Assembly (NCBI RefSeq): GCF_025149915.1
Contig: NZ_CP102278.1
Span: 852,001-916,000, forward strand
DNA from: Coprococcus eutactus
GTDB taxonomy: Bacteria > Bacillota > Clostridia > Lachnospirales > Lachnospiraceae
Reading direction: 5' to 3'
DNA length: 64,000 nucleotides
The notes under the pieces were generated by a model, which worked only from the letters and a program-made list of their open reading frames with translations, did no database searches and was not told the DNA's origin. This document shows positions 51,101 to 58,921 of the stretch, in pieces. How positions within the stretch are numbered: position 1 is the first letter of the stretch; the number at the start of each line of letters is the position of its first letter. The translations under genes were made by a program, and so were the position numbers.

Positions 51101-53348
51101 TGGGTATGCGGAGAACGATACGATTATCGGAAGTGCAGGGAAGGATATCATTTATGGAAATGCAGGAGACGATCAGATAGAAGCGGGAGACGGCGCTGAT
51201 ACAATCTATGGCGGAGATGGAAAAGATCAGATCAAGGCTGGTGATGGCGATGATATTTTATTCGGCGGTGCAGGTGCGGACATCCTCTGTGGAAACAAAG
51301 GAAATGATTATATGTTTGGAGAAGAAGGCGATGACACATACATATTTGATAAAAGCGATGGCGTGGACGTTATAGAGGATAACTCCGGCACTTCGACGAT
51401 TCAGTTTGGCGAAGGAATTCATTTGAACGATTTGACGGCGATGAAAGTTGGAGATGATTTATTCTTTTTGATTTCGGGTACAGCGGATCGTCTTGTGGTT
51501 ACCGGATATTCCGACAATCCAGAACGTTTCATTGTTTATGTTGGGGAAGATGAAGTTGATGTCTCAGATATTCTGACAAAAACGGATGCTGCGGAGCTGC
51601 CGCAGATTGACGGTGAAACGGATTCTTCACCTGATGTAACAGAGGAGATACCGCAGATAGCAACGCCAACGGATGCGGATGCATCAGATGATGCGATGGA
51701 TTCCTCTGCTCAGGCATCAGATAAAAGAGATGTTTCAGACAATGTAAACATTATTTCCGGTACGGAAAACTCAGACGCAGTCTTTGCAGAAAACAGTAAA
51801 AATTTTATTTTTGCAGGGGCAGAGTATGATTATATCGTCGGCGGAAGCAATGCAGATTATATATTTGGCGATAGAGATGTAGACCGGATATTGGCAGGAG
51901 ACGATGCAGATGTGGTCTATGGCATGGATGGAGATGATCAGGTCTTTGGAGAAAATGGAGATGACATCATAAGCGGCGGAGCAGGCAATGATTATGTAAG
52001 TGGCGGAGCAGGCAATGATGTTGTGATTTCACAAAGCGGGAATGACTTTATAGATGGCGGAGCAGATGATGACACATACTATATATCTCCTTCCTGCGGA
52101 ACGGTAACAATCAAGGACACCGAGGGGAAGAATACAATCGTGTGTGCAGATGGGTTGGAATCTACGAAGATAAAAGCATATCGGTTAGATTGGAATGATT
52201 TGCTTATTGTATTTGAAGGCACAGAAACATCTATTGTGATTAAGAATTATTGCATCAATGAGGATGCTCGTGGGTTCCGGCTGATATTTGCGGATGGTCT
52301 TGTAGAATATGCAACTGCTTCCGGCGGCGTACTGCGCACAATCAATGACTGGGAAGGAACAGAATACCATACCAGTATATATACTGATGGAACGACCATT
52401 GTTGCGGAAAACGGCGACGATCAGTTAAACGGCAGCGAAGCTTCGGATAATCTTATTGGAGGCGACGGAAATAATAGAATTGCCGGAAACGGCGGCGATG
52501 ATTATCTAGATGGCGGAAAGGGAACGGATATGCTATACGGCGGTGCCGGAGCGGATGTATATATCTATCAGAAAGGATATGGTACGGACACGATTTCGGA
52601 TGCACAGGGTGAAAATATCATAGAAATAACAGGCTACGGAATTTCAGATATAAAAGCTTATAGAACAAACTGGAATAATTTGACGATGATTCTGGATGGA
52701 AGTGGTGAAGCCGGTTTGAGTGATTCAGGAGCTGATAAGCTCATCATAGAAAACTTCTTTGTTTCGGATGCCAACCGCCAGTATAAGGTGATTTGTGACG
52801 GCTCCGTATTTGGAATTACAGATTTTGGAAGTCCATGCAGGACATTGTATGGAACTGCCGGAAGTGATTATATGTTGGGATTTGATGGCGGACGTATGAC
52901 ATACTATGGTTTGGACGGCGCGGATACGTTAAATGGTTCGGATGGTACAGATGTACTTTATGGTGGTACTGGTGATGATAGGATTTTAGGCGGAAATGGA
53001 AATGACTGCCTGCTTGGAGAAGCCGGAAATGATTATTTGGAAGGCGGAGCAGGTAATGACACATACTATTTTGGCATTGGGTATGGGACGGACAGTATCA
53101 GCGATAACAGTGGAATCAATGAGATTATCTTTTGCGAGGGCTTGAAATGCGAAGACATTCTTGTTGAACGGACGAACTGGAATGATTTAACGATTCGTTT
53201 TGCGGGTTCAGAGGATGCACTTGTGTTGCTGGGGTATTTTACGTCCGATGAAAACAAAAAATTTAATCTTGTCTTTTCGGATGGAGTAAAATACGAGTAT
53301 GATGCGCAGGAGAATCCGATTTTACAGGAATTGAGCATGGGAGAATAA
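48108..53348 (+). CDS. Giant secreted RTX-type protein with N-terminal nuclease-like domain
   Basis: The product has 1746 residues. Residues 1-34 form a Sec signal peptide (IIAVVLSISMLLTVLPTN). Residues 85-160 look like a restriction-endonuclease-fold toxin: WNRFHTEVQKDIFSRY, GRADIAI with D130, LWEVKPYSY with E143 and K145, and EEQLSKYI. After a linker and hydrophobic helices (about 280-370), DPLVVDLGTDGIELSTLADG (about 422) begins a region with EF-hand-like loops (DLDNNG, DRNKNGKID). At least five RTX blocks of GGxGxDxxx repeats follow (about 818-883, 983-1082, 1218-1325, 1431-1485, 1581-1656), each followed by a haemolysin-type calcium-binding related segment (GYGQDIIVDYGGSNTIRF). It is likely folded by calcium outside the cell. 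No type I secretion genes are visible. Confidence 0.85.
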   Translation: MKLKQMTRRIIAVVLSISMLLTVLPTNCSIVFAESGKSGETILATLSDEVSSIGEAKAEAQSDSIADVKVRAGDWRTAIYKDHLVWNRFHTEVQKDIFSRYMSSKEIKLEYGIEFVNASGKKTGKKGRADIAIKEDGSTYLWEVKPYSYSVNPKKLLGEEQLSKYIFSGNCTNEMGYVKDGSIDLSKTTYFIGDASTISSSSCTFSISDTVSYVVTYTVQNNGLILYKFKRYEKKKEPEPEPSPVTVSVPSKNKTESYTDTQDYGNNDQTDKPSGEGLVAIDPYVYLTLVATATTLQAANVAINRNPNTWNSVSEAIIAACESFKTTVAANLPKVLKTAGASAAGITGAVMVSKTNVYAQELQNAQDDFMTAVEIYCGEDMAAAVSDAIQNGDEDALNDITDSLQDLADEYDQAGNAQPPRDPLVVDLGTDGIELSTLADGVNFDLDNNGFAEKTAWIGNEDGFIALDRNKNGKIDNGGELFGDQVTLSSGALSSSGFDALAEYDINGDKVIDKEDDVYGQLLIWIDKNHNGVSEMTELFSLEETGITSIGLEHKETSVLDETTGTLIAETSEVVLENGKTTEASEFWFPVKTSDTTHGDIKTTGNIPNIYQALAEDETGELEKLVYTFVESNDIAEKRCCIKEILYFLAGASDIEANSRGGNIDARDLKVIEECMGRGFEGVDGTCPNVNAAAILKDIYGTIEDGYYNMLNLNSSLGGYWYSVVEYQDEDGKDNLLLNLPVALIDEKISDGEDVDSILYDFCLYLAWYDEMHQSEMLSTWSEHFSAISTHYAEVIELAKTGYVYIGTEKADRYSGTNQNSYIFGKAGDDQLSGGSGSDRIYGEDGSDKLYGNAGNDILSGGSGDDCLDGGSGNDILYGGNIGDTSEDGDDEYVFSTGYGQDIIVDYGGSNTIRFTGVSSKDIRVNGVNEYDAEIRIQGTNDTLTLKNFCKDEVYTDYTLIFRDKKIHCLDEDSPFHYIYGTETEDSLKAVVEDSYMYGYAENDTIIGSAGKDIIYGNAGDDQIEAGDGADTIYGGDGKDQIKAGDGDDILFGGAGADILCGNKGNDYMFGEEGDDTYIFDKSDGVDVIEDNSGTSTIQFGEGIHLNDLTAMKVGDDLFFLISGTADRLVVTGYSDNPERFIVYVGEDEVDVSDILTKTDAAELPQIDGETDSSPDVTEEIPQIATPTDADASDDAMDSSAQASDKRDVSDNVNIISGTENSDAVFAENSKNFIFAGAEYDYIVGGSNADYIFGDRDVDRILAGDDADVVYGMDGDDQVFGENGDDIISGGAGNDYVSGGAGNDVVISQSGNDFIDGGADDDTYYISPSCGTVTIKDTEGKNTIVCADGLESTKIKAYRLDWNDLLIVFEGTETSIVIKNYCINEDARGFRLIFADGLVEYATASGGVLRTINDWEGTEYHTSIYTDGTTIVAENGDDQLNGSEASDNLIGGDGNNRIAGNGGDDYLDGGKGTDMLYGGAGADVYIYQKGYGTDTISDAQGENIIEITGYGISDIKAYRTNWNNLTMILDGSGEAGLSDSGADKLIIENFFVSDANRQYKVICDGSVFGITDFGSPCRTLYGTAGSDYMLGFDGGRMTYYGLDGADTLNGSDGTDVLYGGTGDDRILGGNGNDCLLGEAGNDYLEGGAGNDTYYFGIGYGTDSISDNSGINEIIFCEGLKCEDILVERTNWNDLTIRFAGSEDALVLLGYFTSDENKKFNLVFSDGVKYEYDAQENPILQELSMGE

Positions 53349-53368
53349 ATAGAATTTTATTGCACGGG

Positions 53369-53411
53369 AAAAGGTCATCTGGTTTCTTGAAAACCAGATG
53401 ACCTTTTTTTA
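53369..53411 (+). terminator. Terminator after the RTX gene
   Basis: AAAAGGTCATCTGGTTT (from 53369) pairs with AAAACCAGATGACCTTTT with a 4-base loop and ends in a long T run. It lies just outside the insertion sequence. Confidence 0.92.
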
Positions 53412-53419
53412 AAAAGCAG

Positions 53420-54916
53420 AATGGCTTGGGAGCATCCCAAAGTTTGTGTAAACCTCCAAACTGATGTAAGATAAAATTACTCAGTTTGGAGGTTATTTTT
53501 ATGGCAAGAAGAAAAGACAGCCCACAAAAAGCAGCAATGAGAGAAATGATGCGTGATTATCTGAAGAATAATGATATCAGCATCAAAGACGGCACCGATG
53601 TAAACAGTATCATGCGTGACATGATGTCTGTCATTTTGGAAGGTGCTTTGGATGAAGAACTGGATGAAGAATTAGGATATTCCAAGTACGACTATCGAAA
53701 CAAAGAAACAGACAATAGTAGAAATGGACATTCCAGCAAAACCATGCACACCAGTTATGGAGATATGGATGTGGCAATCCCAAGGGATCGTAATGGTGAT
53801 TATGAACCACAGCTGATTAAAAAATATCAGAATACCGTAACTCAGGACATGGAAGAAAAAATACTTTCCATGTATGCCAAGGGAATGACAACTGGAGACA
53901 TTGAATCCCACATGCGTGAATTATACGATATTGATATTTCTGACAGCACAATCAGCCGGATCACAGACAAAATCCTGCCGATTGTAAAAGAATGGCAGGA
54001 ACGCCCTTTGGAAGAAGTGTATGCTGTAGTATTTATGGATGCAATCCACTATCACGTCCGCAGTGAAGGACGTATTGTAAAACGTGCGGTTTACATTGCC
54101 CTTGGTATCGATATGAATGGGAAAAAAGATGTTCTTGGAATGTATGTTGGAGAAAACGAAAGTGCGAAGTTCTGGCTTTCTATCATGAATGGATTAAAAA
54201 ACAGAGGCGTTGAGGATATCCTGATTGCATGCGTTGATGGTTTAAATGGATTTCCACAGGCAATCGAGGCTGTTTATCCAAAAACAGAGATTCAGCAGTG
54301 TATCATCCATCAGATCCGTAATTCAACGAAGTTTGTTTCTTACAAAGATATCAAAAAACTGATGGCTGATCTGAAGCTTGTATATGCGGCTCCAACGGAA
54401 GAAACCGCTTTAAATGAACTGGAACTGTTCAAGGATAAATGGGATTCCAAGTACCCGAAAATCTATAAATCCTGGCATGATAACTGGGCAACACTGTCCA
54501 CTTATTTCAAATATCCAGAGGCAGTAAGACGGCTGATTTATACCACAAATGCCATTGAAGGATTCAACCGCCAGCTCCGGAAAGTGACCAAAAGCAAAAC
54601 GGTTTTTCCGTCGGATGACAGCCTTTTGAAAATGCTGTATCTGGCAACCATGGATATCACGAAAAAATGGACCGGACACAGGCAGGACTGGGGACAGATC
54701 CATTCCCAGCTTGAAATTTATTTTGAAGAACGTCTGGCGGGACGGAACCTGTAAAGCAGTCAATTTTAGGCAGGTTTTATTGACATGCCTAAAAACTACT
54801 GTATAATGCAGATATGGGCAGAATCCGGAAAATCGGCTCTGCCCATTTGTAACTATTCACAAATCTTATATCAGTTTTTAACGTTTACACAAAACTTGAA
54901 ACGGTCTCAATGGCTT
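53420..54916 (+). mobile_element. IS256-family insertion sequence with 8-bp target duplication
   Basis: AATGGCTT at 53420-53427 is repeated at 54909-54916. Between them the element spans 53428-54908 (1481 bp). Its 26-bp imperfect terminal inverted repeats (53428-53453 and 54883-54908) match at 19 positions, with the inner part GTGTAAAC identical. An 8-bp duplication is typical of IS256 elements. An internal hairpin ATGGGCAGA...TCTGCCCAT (54814-54847) probably ends the transposase transcript. It inserted between the RTX terminator and the 3' end of the tlpA-like gene, leaving both intact. Confidence 0.92.
53501..54754 (+). CDS. IS256-family transposase
   Basis: The 417-residue product is a mutator-type DDE transposase. 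It shows the N-terminal DDELGYSKYDYR-like region (DEELDEELGYSKYDY), HSSKTMHTSYGDMDVAIPRD, the first Asp in YAVVFMDAIHYHVR, the second in IACVDGLNGFPQAI, QQCIIHQIRNS (the C/DxxH signature), and the Glu in YTTNAIEGFNRQLRK. Full length and no disruption indicate an active element. ATG 53501 follows TTTGGAGG. Confidence 0.95.
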   Translation: MARRKDSPQKAAMREMMRDYLKNNDISIKDGTDVNSIMRDMMSVILEGALDEELDEELGYSKYDYRNKETDNSRNGHSSKTMHTSYGDMDVAIPRDRNGDYEPQLIKKYQNTVTQDMEEKILSMYAKGMTTGDIESHMRELYDIDISDSTISRITDKILPIVKEWQERPLEEVYAVVFMDAIHYHVRSEGRIVKRAVYIALGIDMNGKKDVLGMYVGENESAKFWLSIMNGLKNRGVEDILIACVDGLNGFPQAIEAVYPKTEIQQCIIHQIRNSTKFVSYKDIKKLMADLKLVYAAPTEETALNELELFKDKWDSKYPKIYKSWHDNWATLSTYFKYPEAVRRLIYTTNAIEGFNRQLRKVTKSKTVFPSDDSLLKMLYLATMDITKKWTGHRQDWGQIHSQLEIYFEERLAGRNL

Positions 54917-54958
54917 CTTGTCATTTCATTAGTATATTCAATTTAAAGTCAACTATAA

Positions 54959-55867
54959 TTATTTATCCTTGTTATCAGCGTCGATCACTGACTGGATCTG
55001 TTTCATGAGAGAGTCGTAGTTAGCCTGATCGTCGATCCCTCCAAGCATAGGCTCTCCGACAATATTACCATTTCTATCGACTAGTATGGTTGTAGGAAAT
55101 GCCATGATGTCGGAGGCATATTTGCCTACGCTAGAATCAGAGTCAACGGAGATATTGCGGTATTTTGCACCCTGGCTGTCAAGAACGGCTGCGGCTTCCT
55201 TGATAGCATCTTCGTTTCCGTCAAATGTCTCTGTGTTGATACCTACTACCTCGCCGCCCATCGATTTGATGGCATCATTTAATTCATTAAGCTTGGACAA
55301 TTCTGCGACACAAGGCTTGCAGCCGGTAAACCAGAAATTAACGACAGTTACTGCATTATTGGAAAACAGGCTTTCGTCAACAGAATTACCGTCAAAATTC
55401 TTGCCGGAGAAACTCTTGAAAGGCGTGATTTCTTCGGAACTGTCATTCTGGTCGGTGCTTTCTGATCCTGCGTTTTTATTTTCGATTTCAGCTATCTGCT
55501 TTTCAATCTGTCTGATAGTTTCGATATCATTGTTAAGTGTTTTCAGTTCATCATCCGTAAAGGATTCCTTGTTCGATTCTATTATGCCGGCCAGATAATC
55601 GGCATAATCTCCGCTTGGATCAGCATCGCTTTTATTCGCCATGCCAAATGCCTTGTTCCATACATCCTGGTGATCTGCAAATATCTGGTTCTCCTGCTGA
55701 TATAGATCATCCAGCTTTGTGTTGGAATTGTCCACAGCTTCAGTGGTAGATTCTGTCTGGGTTTTTTGTGAATTCTCAGTAGTGGCGGATCCTGATCCGT
55801 TACATGCCGTGAGAGATAAAGCTGCACAGAGAGTGATAATAGATATTAATGTTCTTTTTGTCTTCAT
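54959..55867 (-). CDS. TlpA-like thioredoxin-fold lipoprotein
   Basis: The 302-residue product has a lipoprotein signal (TLCAALSLTACNGSG, Cys22 lipobox), an Asn/Ser/Thr-rich linker, a helical region to about residue 150 and a redoxin domain with VVNFWFTGCKPCVAELSKLN (active-site CKPC), then a cis-proline segment AFPTTILVDRNGNIVG. It should reduce or oxidise disulfides on the outer face of the membrane. It is the last gene of a three-gene operon with a membrane ferredoxin, which may supply electrons. Confidence 0.9.
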   Translation of the reverse strand: MKTKRTLISIITLCAALSLTACNGSGSATTENSQKTQTESTTEAVDNSNTKLDDLYQQENQIFADHQDVWNKAFGMANKSDADPSGDYADYLAGIIESNKESFTDDELKTLNNDIETIRQIEKQIAEIENKNAGSESTDQNDSSEEITPFKSFSGKNFDGNSVDESLFSNNAVTVVNFWFTGCKPCVAELSKLNELNDAIKSMGGEVVGINTETFDGNEDAIKEAAAVLDSQGAKYRNISVDSDSSVGKYASDIMAFPTTILVDRNGNIVGEPMLGGIDDQANYDSLMKQIQSVIDADNKDK

Positions 55868-55907
55868 AAATAATTGCTCCTTTAAATAATATTAGTATGG
55901 TTGATTG

Positions 55908-56813
55908 TTACATGTTGGTTTTGGAAGCTTGCTTATGTCCTTTTTGGGAACATGGCTTTCCCATAAACTGATAGTGGATCGCATCTTTTGGACATGCCTT
56001 CATACATGCTCCGCATCGTATGCATTCCGGATGATTTGGTGTTTTGCATACATCTACATCCATTTTGCATGCCTTTGAACACTTACCGCATCCGACACAT
56101 TTGCTGCTTTCAACCTTGATACTCATAAGGCTGACCTTGTTGAATAATGAGTAGATTGCGCCGAGAGGACAAATCCATTTACAGAAGGGTCTGTAGAACA
56201 GAATACTCAGAACGACAACTGTAATTAAAATAAGGCATTTAAATGAAAACAGCTTTCCGAGTGCAGAGCGTATAGCTGCATTTCCGAGTGAAAGTGGTAT
56301 AGCACCTTCCAGAACACCTTGTGGACAAATATACTTACAGAAGAACGGGTCTCCCATTCCTATGGAGTTCGTTACAAGCATCGGCAGAAGTATAACGAAA
56401 ACAATAAGGATTATATATTTCAGGTATTTTAGTGGTTTCAGCCTGGCTGTGGAAAACTTTTTCCCGGGGATTTTGTGAAGCAGATCCTGAAACCATCCAA
56501 ATGGACACAAAAACCCACATATAAATCTTCCGAGGATCACACCGATTAAAATGAAAAAACCGGTTATGTAGTAAGAAAATTTAAATTTGGATGATCCGAC
56601 GACCGCCTGAAATGCACCGATGGGACACGCTCCTGTTGCAGCAGGACAGGAGTAACAGTTTAGTCCTGGTACGCATACTGTTTTTGCTTTGCCCTGATAG
56701 ATCTTGCCTTTAAATAAATTGGGGATGTGAATATTGGTAAGCAGCGTGGCTGCTGCCTGTATCCATCCGCGTATTCTGGCTGTTTTTTTTGACAGTGATT
56801 TGTTCTTATCCAA
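55908..56813 (-). CDS. Membrane 4Fe-4S ferredoxin-type protein (NapH/CcoG-like)
   Basis: The 301-residue product has four to five membrane helices and cysteine motifs: GLNCYSCPAATGACPIG near the start, GFLCPFGWFQDLLHK, KYICPQGVLEG, KWICPLGAIYS, and two C-terminal CX2CX2CX3C ferredoxin clusters (CVGCGKCSKAC and CIRCGACMKACPKDAI). It would carry electrons across or along the membrane. With a TlpA-like lipoprotein downstream, it probably delivers electrons to extracellular thiols. It starts with TTG overlapping the stop of the small CXXC gene. Confidence 0.88.
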   Translation of the reverse strand: MDKNKSLSKKTARIRGWIQAAATLLTNIHIPNLFKGKIYQGKAKTVCVPGLNCYSCPAATGACPIGAFQAVVGSSKFKFSYYITGFFILIGVILGRFICGFLCPFGWFQDLLHKIPGKKFSTARLKPLKYLKYIILIVFVILLPMLVTNSIGMGDPFFCKYICPQGVLEGAIPLSLGNAAIRSALGKLFSFKCLILITVVVLSILFYRPFCKWICPLGAIYSLFNKVSLMSIKVESSKCVGCGKCSKACKMDVDVCKTPNHPECIRCGACMKACPKDAIHYQFMGKPCSQKGHKQASKTNM

Positions 56814-56946
56814 TTCCTACACACTCCAGACATAATTTTATTGCTTTGCTGAGCACGGCAGCCGCTTCACCTCTGACTGCACCATAGCTGATCATTGCCA
56901 TACCCGTGATGAGTAAAATGATCTGAGACATTTTCCTGTACTTCAA
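56806..56946 (-). CDS. CD1871A-type small CXXC protein
   Basis: This 46-residue protein is missed by length-filtered gene finders. It has one membrane helix (SQIILLITGMAMISYGAVRG) followed by AAVLSKAIKLCLECVGIG, ending in CLEC, the CXXC motif at the extreme C-terminus that typifies the CD1871A group. It starts at TTG with AGGAG 10 bases upstream, and its stop overlaps the start of the ferredoxin gene. In other Clostridia such genes precede the same membrane ferredoxin and TlpA-like genes, which supports the call. Confidence 0.75.
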   Translation of the reverse strand: MKYRKMSQIILLITGMAMISYGAVRGEAAAVLSKAIKLCLECVGIG

Positions 56947-56977
56947 GTTATTGCAGCTCCTTTCATGATTGTGTTTG

Positions 56978-57006
56978 TTGACCAGCTGACTTGGATATTA
57001 TACAAT
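56978..57006 (+). promoter_or_regulatory. Promoter for the two-component system
   Basis: TTGACC (56978-56983), 17-base spacer, TACAAT (57001-57006). On the other strand TATAAT (57002-56997) overlaps it, so divergent promoters share their -10 region. Confidence 0.6.
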
Positions 57007-57018
57007 AGCTGTTGTAAA

Positions 57019-57048
57019 ATTTTTGTTAAGAAGGATTTTTGTTAAGAA
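57019..57048. repeat. 14-bp direct repeat, candidate response-regulator site
   Basis: ATTTTTGTTAAGAA occurs at 57019-57032 and again at 57035-57048, a 16-base period. It sits between the promoter and the regulator start and also within reach of the divergent redox operon promoter. Confidence 0.5.
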
Positions 57049-57061
57049 ACAGGTGACAGTT

Positions 57062-57742
57062 TTGAGATTATTGATAGTTGAAGATGAGAAGCAGATATGT
57101 GATATGGTTGCGAAAGGCCTGTATGATGCCGGGTATGAGGTGGATACCTGTTATGACGGAGAAGAGGCTCTTGAATGCATTCTGTCAGAGGAATATGATC
57201 TGATCGTTTTGGATCTGAATCTGCCAGGTGTGGATGGAATGGAGATTTTAAAGGAACTCAGACAGCAAAATGAGGAGACAAAGGTTATCATATTATCTGC
57301 GAGGGGACAAATTGCGGATAAGGTTGAAGGGCTGGATGCAGGTGCAAATGATTATATGGAAAAACCATTTCATTTGCAGGAGCTTGAGGCGCGTATCAGA
57401 AGTCTTACAAGAAGAAAATTTGTACAGAAGGATGTATGTCTGGAAAGTGGCGGGATAAAGTTTGACACGATAAAACGTGAGGCATACGCAAAAGGAGAAA
57501 AGGTTCCCCTTACAAGAAAAGAAAATGGAATCCTGGAATATCTGCTTCTTAATCTGGGCAGACCGGTAAGCCAGGAGGAATTGATGGAGCATGTCTGGGA
57601 TGCTTCGGTTGACAGCTTCAGTGGAGCGATCAGAGTACATATGTCTTCGCTGAGAAGAAAGCTTAAGGCAGTGCTTGGATATGATCCGATTTTGAACAAG
57701 GTGGGAGAAGGATATAAAATACGAGAGGAGTCCGACAGATGA
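57062..57742 (+). CDS. OmpR-family response regulator
   Basis: The 226-residue product has a receiver domain with LLIVEDEKQI (acidic pocket), the phosphorylated Asp in LIVLDLNLPGVDG, LSARG and the lysine in YMEKPF. A C-terminal winged helix follows with LTRKENGILEYLLLNLGRPV, VHMSSLRRKL and VGEGYKI. I choose TTG 57062 because AGGTGA lies 5 bases upstream; GTG 57053 is an alternative. Its stop overlaps the kinase start by 4 bases. Confidence 0.88.
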   Translation: MRLLIVEDEKQICDMVAKGLYDAGYEVDTCYDGEEALECILSEEYDLIVLDLNLPGVDGMEILKELRQQNEETKVIILSARGQIADKVEGLDAGANDYMEKPFHLQELEARIRSLTRRKFVQKDVCLESGGIKFDTIKREAYAKGEKVPLTRKENGILEYLLLNLGRPVSQEELMEHVWDASVDSFSGAIRVHMSSLRRKLKAVLGYDPILNKVGEGYKIREESDR

Positions 57743-58881
57743 AAAGAATGTCGCTGCAGTGGAGGCTTACCTGTATAATCACATTATATATTGCGCTTAT
57801 ATGTGGATGCCTTACTTTGCTTGTCTATAAAAATGGAGTGTATTATATTGATTCTCTGCAAGAAACCGTTGATGCCCAGGGAGATGATAATGGGAGCGGT
57901 ACTGATGAAATATATATCAGTATTCCGGAGGATAAGTGGGATGAATTTGCAAATGACTTTTCTGTTAAGGTGTACAATAATAAGGCAGATTACAAGAAAA
58001 ACAGCCTGATAATTTCTGCCTTGCTGGCCCTGCTTGGCGGAGTAGCTACATATTTTATAAGTGGGCATGCACTAAAGCCGATCAGTGAGTTTTCTGATAA
58101 AATTGAAGAGGTACAGGCACAGAATCTGGCGGATTCACGAATAGAAGAAAACAATGTTAAAGAACTGAACCAGCTCAGCGTTTCATATAACAAGATGCTT
58201 GAACGCCTCTCGGATGCATTTGAGATACAGAGACAGTTTACTGCAAATGCAGCACATGAGCTCAGAACTCCACTGTCCTTAATGCAGATACAGCTTGATT
58301 CATATAATTCTTCCCGGCATCCGGGAGATGATGAAGTCACTCTGCAGACGATAAAGATGGTAACTGAACAGAATGAGAGACTCAGCAAAATGGTAAAGAC
58401 ACTTCTTGATATGAGTGAGCTTCAAACTGTGAGCCGGGATGATAAAATAATGGTCGACGCGCTTGTTGATGAGGTATTGGCGGATCTGGAACCTCTTGCA
58501 CAGGAAAAGGATATAGAACTTATTGGAGAATGTACGGATGTAACTATGATAGGAAGTGACATCCTTATTTACAGGATGTTATACAATCTTGTTGAGAATG
58601 CTATAAAATATAACCGCACAGGAGGACGGGTTACAGTGACAGCGCGTCAGAAGGAAAAACACGTTTACCTGTCAGTAGAGGATACCGGAAATGGTATCCC
58701 GGAAGAACTGAAGGATCGCGTGTTTGAACCTTTCTTTCGCGTGGATAAATCCAGAAGCCGTGAGCTTGGCGGCGTAGGACTGGGACTTGCTCTTGTCCGC
58801 GAGATCGTGATAGTGCATGATGGCAATATTGCAGTTAAGCCTAATCCGTCTGGAGGAACGATTTTTGAAGTCGTTTTATAA
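57739..58881 (+). CDS. Sensor histidine kinase
   Basis: The 380-residue product has a first membrane helix (about residues 12-30), a short extracellular loop of about 65 residues rich in Asp/Asn (DAQGDDNGSGTDE), a second helix (about 90-108), a HAMP-like linker, the H box FTANAAHELRTPLSLMQIQL, and an ATPase domain with NLVENAIKYNRTGG (N box), VEDTGNGIPEE (G1) and GVGLGLALV (G2). The small outer loop and the divergent redox operon suggest it senses an envelope redox or metal signal; that is inference. Confidence 0.92.
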   Translation: MKRMSLQWRLTCIITLYIALICGCLTLLVYKNGVYYIDSLQETVDAQGDDNGSGTDEIYISIPEDKWDEFANDFSVKVYNNKADYKKNSLIISALLALLGGVATYFISGHALKPISEFSDKIEEVQAQNLADSRIEENNVKELNQLSVSYNKMLERLSDAFEIQRQFTANAAHELRTPLSLMQIQLDSYNSSRHPGDDEVTLQTIKMVTEQNERLSKMVKTLLDMSELQTVSRDDKIMVDALVDEVLADLEPLAQEKDIELIGECTDVTMIGSDILIYRMLYNLVENAIKYNRTGGRVTVTARQKEKHVYLSVEDTGNGIPEELKDRVFEPFFRVDKSRSRELGGVGLGLALVREIVIVHDGNIAVKPNPSGGTIFEVVL

Positions 58882-58921
58882 AGTGAGCATTACAGCCGTT
58901 ACATATAACAGACTTACCCAC

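Noticed and set aside
50560..53075. DNA repeats in the RTX gene as a CRISPR or satellite
   Set aside because: The short repeats translate in frame as GGxGxDxxx nonapeptides and vary at third positions, so they are coding repeats.
48108..53348. Type I secretion locus
   Set aside because: No HlyB/HlyD or TolC-like genes are in the window and the protein has a Sec signal peptide.
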